From NCBI GenBank assembly GCA_045631485.1, contig JAZQUU010000019.1, positions 26,344-90,343 of the forward strand: a stretch of 64,000 bases of DNA. Reading direction: 5' to 3'. The DNA is from SIG452 sp045631485. Its GTDB lineage: Bacteria > Bacillota > Clostridia > UMGS1840. How positions within the stretch are numbered: the first letter of the stretch is position 1; each line of letters begins with the position of its first letter. Shown here piece after piece: positions 63,101-64,000 of this stretch. A program made the translations under genes and the position numbers. The notes below the pieces were generated by a model that had not been told where the DNA came from, searched no databases, and was given only the letters and a program-made list of their open reading frames with translations.

Positions 63101-63635
63101 TTGGGGTTGGGGTGCTGTAAACCCGCCCGACGTAAAAAACAACGTGATTGCATACAACCGCATCGAAAAAACCTGTCAGGTATTGGACGACGGTGCTCAG
63201 ATTTACACTGTGGGCAGAATGGATAACCTGCAGATCAACGATAACTACTTCATTGACCCGGGTACCTACCGCCGTGCAGGCTTGTACTTTGATGCTGTAA
63301 CCACCAACACCTACGCTGCCGACAACGTATTCGAAAAAGCAAACGACTCAGGTGACTTCTGGTTTTTTGCAAGAAAGACCGTGCAGATTGATGATTGTGT
63401 GTTTATTTACAACCATTCCGATGGTAAAAAAGCAGGCTTCCCCTACGGTTGGGATACCTCCGGCGTCCTGATTGCAGACAATAAACTGCAGGTAACCTCC
63501 TGGTCTCAGGAAGCACAGAGAATCAAGGCAGAAGCAGGTTTAGAGGATAAAACAAGATTAAATGAAATCGACACTTATCCCTCCTGGAGACAGCTTCGTA
63601 TGAATGACTCTGTTATCATTATTGCAGATATTTAA
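60132..63635 (+). CDS. Exported beta-helix protein (protein 5)
   Basis: 1167 residues. Signal peptide MTKKLLSLSLAFILMLSCLL (cut near VSA-AN), AAAGGAG upstream. An AGVYKVTADKATTVTTEIGS module (about 36-93) nearly matching the first module of protein 2, its jelly-roll partner (to about 245), a CBM6/35-like module (about 275-392), a helical module, an Ig-like module (about 466-542) and the beta-helix (about 545-1167; GEFYFDKSARKMYYYPYSN, NIHHNDIKDMPYSGIVAGWG). It joins the N-terminal type of proteins 1-2 to the C-terminal type of proteins 3-4, so it links the two groups. No wall anchor is visible. Confidence 0.88.
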   Translation: MTKKLLSLSLAFILMLSCLLVQSVSVSAANEVDYQNAPYAGVYKVTADKATTVTTEIGSVAELSAGETEYIYLIQGQNNVSITNDADITITKLEDNGLDYLSEINIPKEPLIFEQEDAIALNFNKTLAPGESYSFLYTASQGKNGLIYPYIRFSAGNEATLYTDTGFYTKLSGFYNQSGTTWAWESADWTNICLLYVRAGSTRVTIENTDTVPITITDIRLHSAGELNTSQWAHQLNVAYLKPMVGEMEEDTPTTPPATDVVERIDPNTLPGANKMEAELLATGFIDGERMVVNVGSGGNMTFNFTALEDTIMDLYLCGAAWKDVSFDVIVDGTTLSYETMHFNTSYYGTAVYNQEKVYSFPVTKGNHSIKLYFYTDKFSFDYMALMPHYSDAMMLLNGIPNATTANEVYDLFVSYGATFGIIVENDTASLHAPETAFWSMAGKTYESLEAMVDAYDALLASEKSAPTVSVSGSTATINANSLPKDASLVVGVYDGNKLIHVDTAVKSSTSYTADVIGYTTGKTMKVFAINTLDELTPNTTDGVYAHYYVATTGKSSNAGTSADAPLATIAQAFNKIKAINSKMTGDIIVHVAPGVYKSTVSINIDQTMGGKNGYKVIVRAEDPDNMPVFSGGEDLTGKWSKVSGKNYWVASTSTRDTRTLYVNGYQATMANTDAYYKGSAYITPENPLNDAHQEDGIKFKLSTGFPTGLEGISNMMLVTNSCWASQRLPIDKITYDSTYAYVYIKQPRFHILLDTVTSTICPNLDRSYYIENAMPLLDQPGEFYFDKSARKMYYYPYSNENMKTAETYCSVTDGLFNIKGLNDINKVTNISFEGISFRYGAHDQVTVNGAVFHQTDNQWLGGETWYGSYLFPGQITLNYTDGITFDNCEFSCMGSNAVNIEGSSDNIRVTNSYFHDISGTGVVVGNCLDNNNDAGSSDRVHNVEIDNNIFRRCAQEFLGCTAISLYYAGEVNIHHNDIKDMPYSGIVAGWGWGAVNPPDVKNNVIAYNRIEKTCQVLDDGAQIYTVGRMDNLQINDNYFIDPGTYRRAGLYFDAVTTNTYAADNVFEKANDSGDFWFFARKTVQIDDCVFIYNHSDGKKAGFPYGWDTSGVLIADNKLQVTSWSQEAQRIKAEAGLEDKTRLNEIDTYPSWRQLRMNDSVIIIADI

Positions 63636-63647
63636 AAATAGTATTAT

Positions 63648-63685
63648 AAAAAGAAAGGTACCGCTTCGGTGGTACCCTTCTTTTT
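63648..63685 (+). terminator. Terminator of protein 5 gene
   Basis: AAAAAGAAAGGTACC, GCTTCGGT loop, GGTACCCTTCTTTTT. Confidence 0.9.
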
Positions 63686-63719
63686 GGAGAAAAAACTTGA
63701 ATTTTTTTCATAAAAACTC

Positions 63720-63748
63720 TTTACAAATGGAAATATATATGTTATAAT
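63720..63748 (+). promoter_or_regulatory. Promoter of rpsO
   Basis: TTTACA (63720-63725), 17 nt, TATAAT (63743-63748). Confidence 0.82.
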
Positions 63749-63754
63749 AGCAGA

Positions 63755-63871
63755 GCTGTTAACTGAGTTTTCGGGAAAACGCCAACGAAACACTTGGCAC
63801 ATCCTTGGCCCATTGCTCGGGAACAAGTAAATAAAAATGCCTTAAATTGGCAAAGAAAAGGAGATTTCACC
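63755..63871 (+). promoter_or_regulatory. Structured leader of rpsO, probable S15 autoregulatory RNA
   Basis: Three small hairpins in series: GTTTTCGGGAAAAC (63767-63780), GCCAACGAAACACTTGGC (63781-63798) and CTTGG...CAAG (63803-63827), then GCCTTAAATTGGC just before the ribosome binding site. rpsO leaders in many bacteria bind S15 to repress translation. The class here is not matched to a known one. Confidence 0.5.
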
Positions 63872-64000
63872 ATGTTAAAAGAAGTGAAACAGAATTTAAT
63901 CACTACCTACAAAAACCACGAAACCGATACCGGTTCTCCGGAAGTTCAGATTGCTCTTCTGACTGAAAGAATCAATCACTTAAACGAACATTTAAAGGCT
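63872..64000 (+). CDS. rpsO: 30S ribosomal protein S15, N-terminal 43 residues (runs off window)
   Basis: Starts MLKEVKQNLITTYKNHETDT, followed by GSPEVQIALLTERINHLNEH, the conserved S15 family opening. S15 binds the central domain of 16S rRNA early in 30S assembly. AAAAGGAGA lies 9 nt upstream of the ATG. The frame is open to the window edge; about half of the protein is missing. pnp commonly follows rpsO but lies outside. Confidence 0.95.
   Translation, partial: MLKEVKQNLITTYKNHETDTGSPEVQIALLTERINHLNEHLKA

Overview
The window looks like a chromosomal segment of a low-to-mid GC Gram-positive Clostridia (Bacillota), probably an uncultured gut bacterium. Supporting signs are strong TTGACA/TATAAT promoters, AGGAGG-type ribosome binding sites, a T-box leader, U-tailed intrinsic terminators, an S-layer homology protein, BspA-type leucine-rich repeats, and Firmicutes-type neighbours such as DUF4321 before mreB and a NusG domain II / Gx pair. 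No phage, insertion sequence transposase or CRISPR array was seen. All family names come from reading motifs, not from database searches.

Layout. 1-3.2 kb: an aromatic amino acid operon on the minus strand (pheA-aroB-aroC, aroC cut by the window edge). It is headed by a promoter, a Phe/Tyr-rich leader peptide and a terminator hairpin with a competing antiterminator, which is a textbook transcription-attenuation layout. 3.2-11.2 kb: two very large exported modular proteins on the minus strand, one followed by a 53-residue small protein, with palindromic repeats between. 11.4-14.1 kb: a T-box riboswitch controlling an unusual HTH-cupin-acyl-CoA synthetase fusion. 14.2-15.9 kb: two unrelated lipoproteins. 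15.9-20.8 kb: an AraC regulator divergent from a four-gene sugar operon (two Gfo/Idh/MocA dehydrogenases, a ThuA-like protein, a sugar isomerase-like TIM barrel). 21.2-24.4 kb: an apparently cytoplasmic GH89 alpha-N-acetylglucosaminidase and cysteine synthase.

24.6-34.8 kb: fhs with a structured leader, tsaE-tsaB, tRNA-Met and tRNA-Val, a CDP-alcohol phosphatidyltransferase, a cluster of DUF5685 / DnaJ / membrane protein / patatin / tcdA, and a GH36 alpha-galactosidase. 34.9-37.7 kb: an SLH-domain cell-surface protein with a second attenuator-like leader. 37.8-45.4 kb: NusG-II, Gx and DUF4321 proteins, mreBCD, PBP2, a pseudouridine synthase and queA. 45.4-51.3 kb: a leucine-rich repeat surface protein, then galK-galT with a phosphopantetheinyl transferase. 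51.5-63.6 kb: three tandem paralogous exported proteins ending in a right-handed beta-helix. 63.7 kb to the end: rpsO with a structured leader.

How it fits together. GH89 and GH36 release GlcNAc and galactose from alpha-linked glycans, and galK-galT feed galactose into the Leloir pathway. The Gfo/ThuA/isomerase operon resembles oxidoreductive glycoside processing. The exported modular proteins (five sharing modules, plus the LRR protein sharing one module) look like a lineage-specific glycan-binding or glycan-processing surface system. The most unusual regulatory items are the pheA leader-peptide attenuator, the S-layer gene leader with duplicated hairpin arms, and the T-box in front of the acyl-CoA synthetase fusion.
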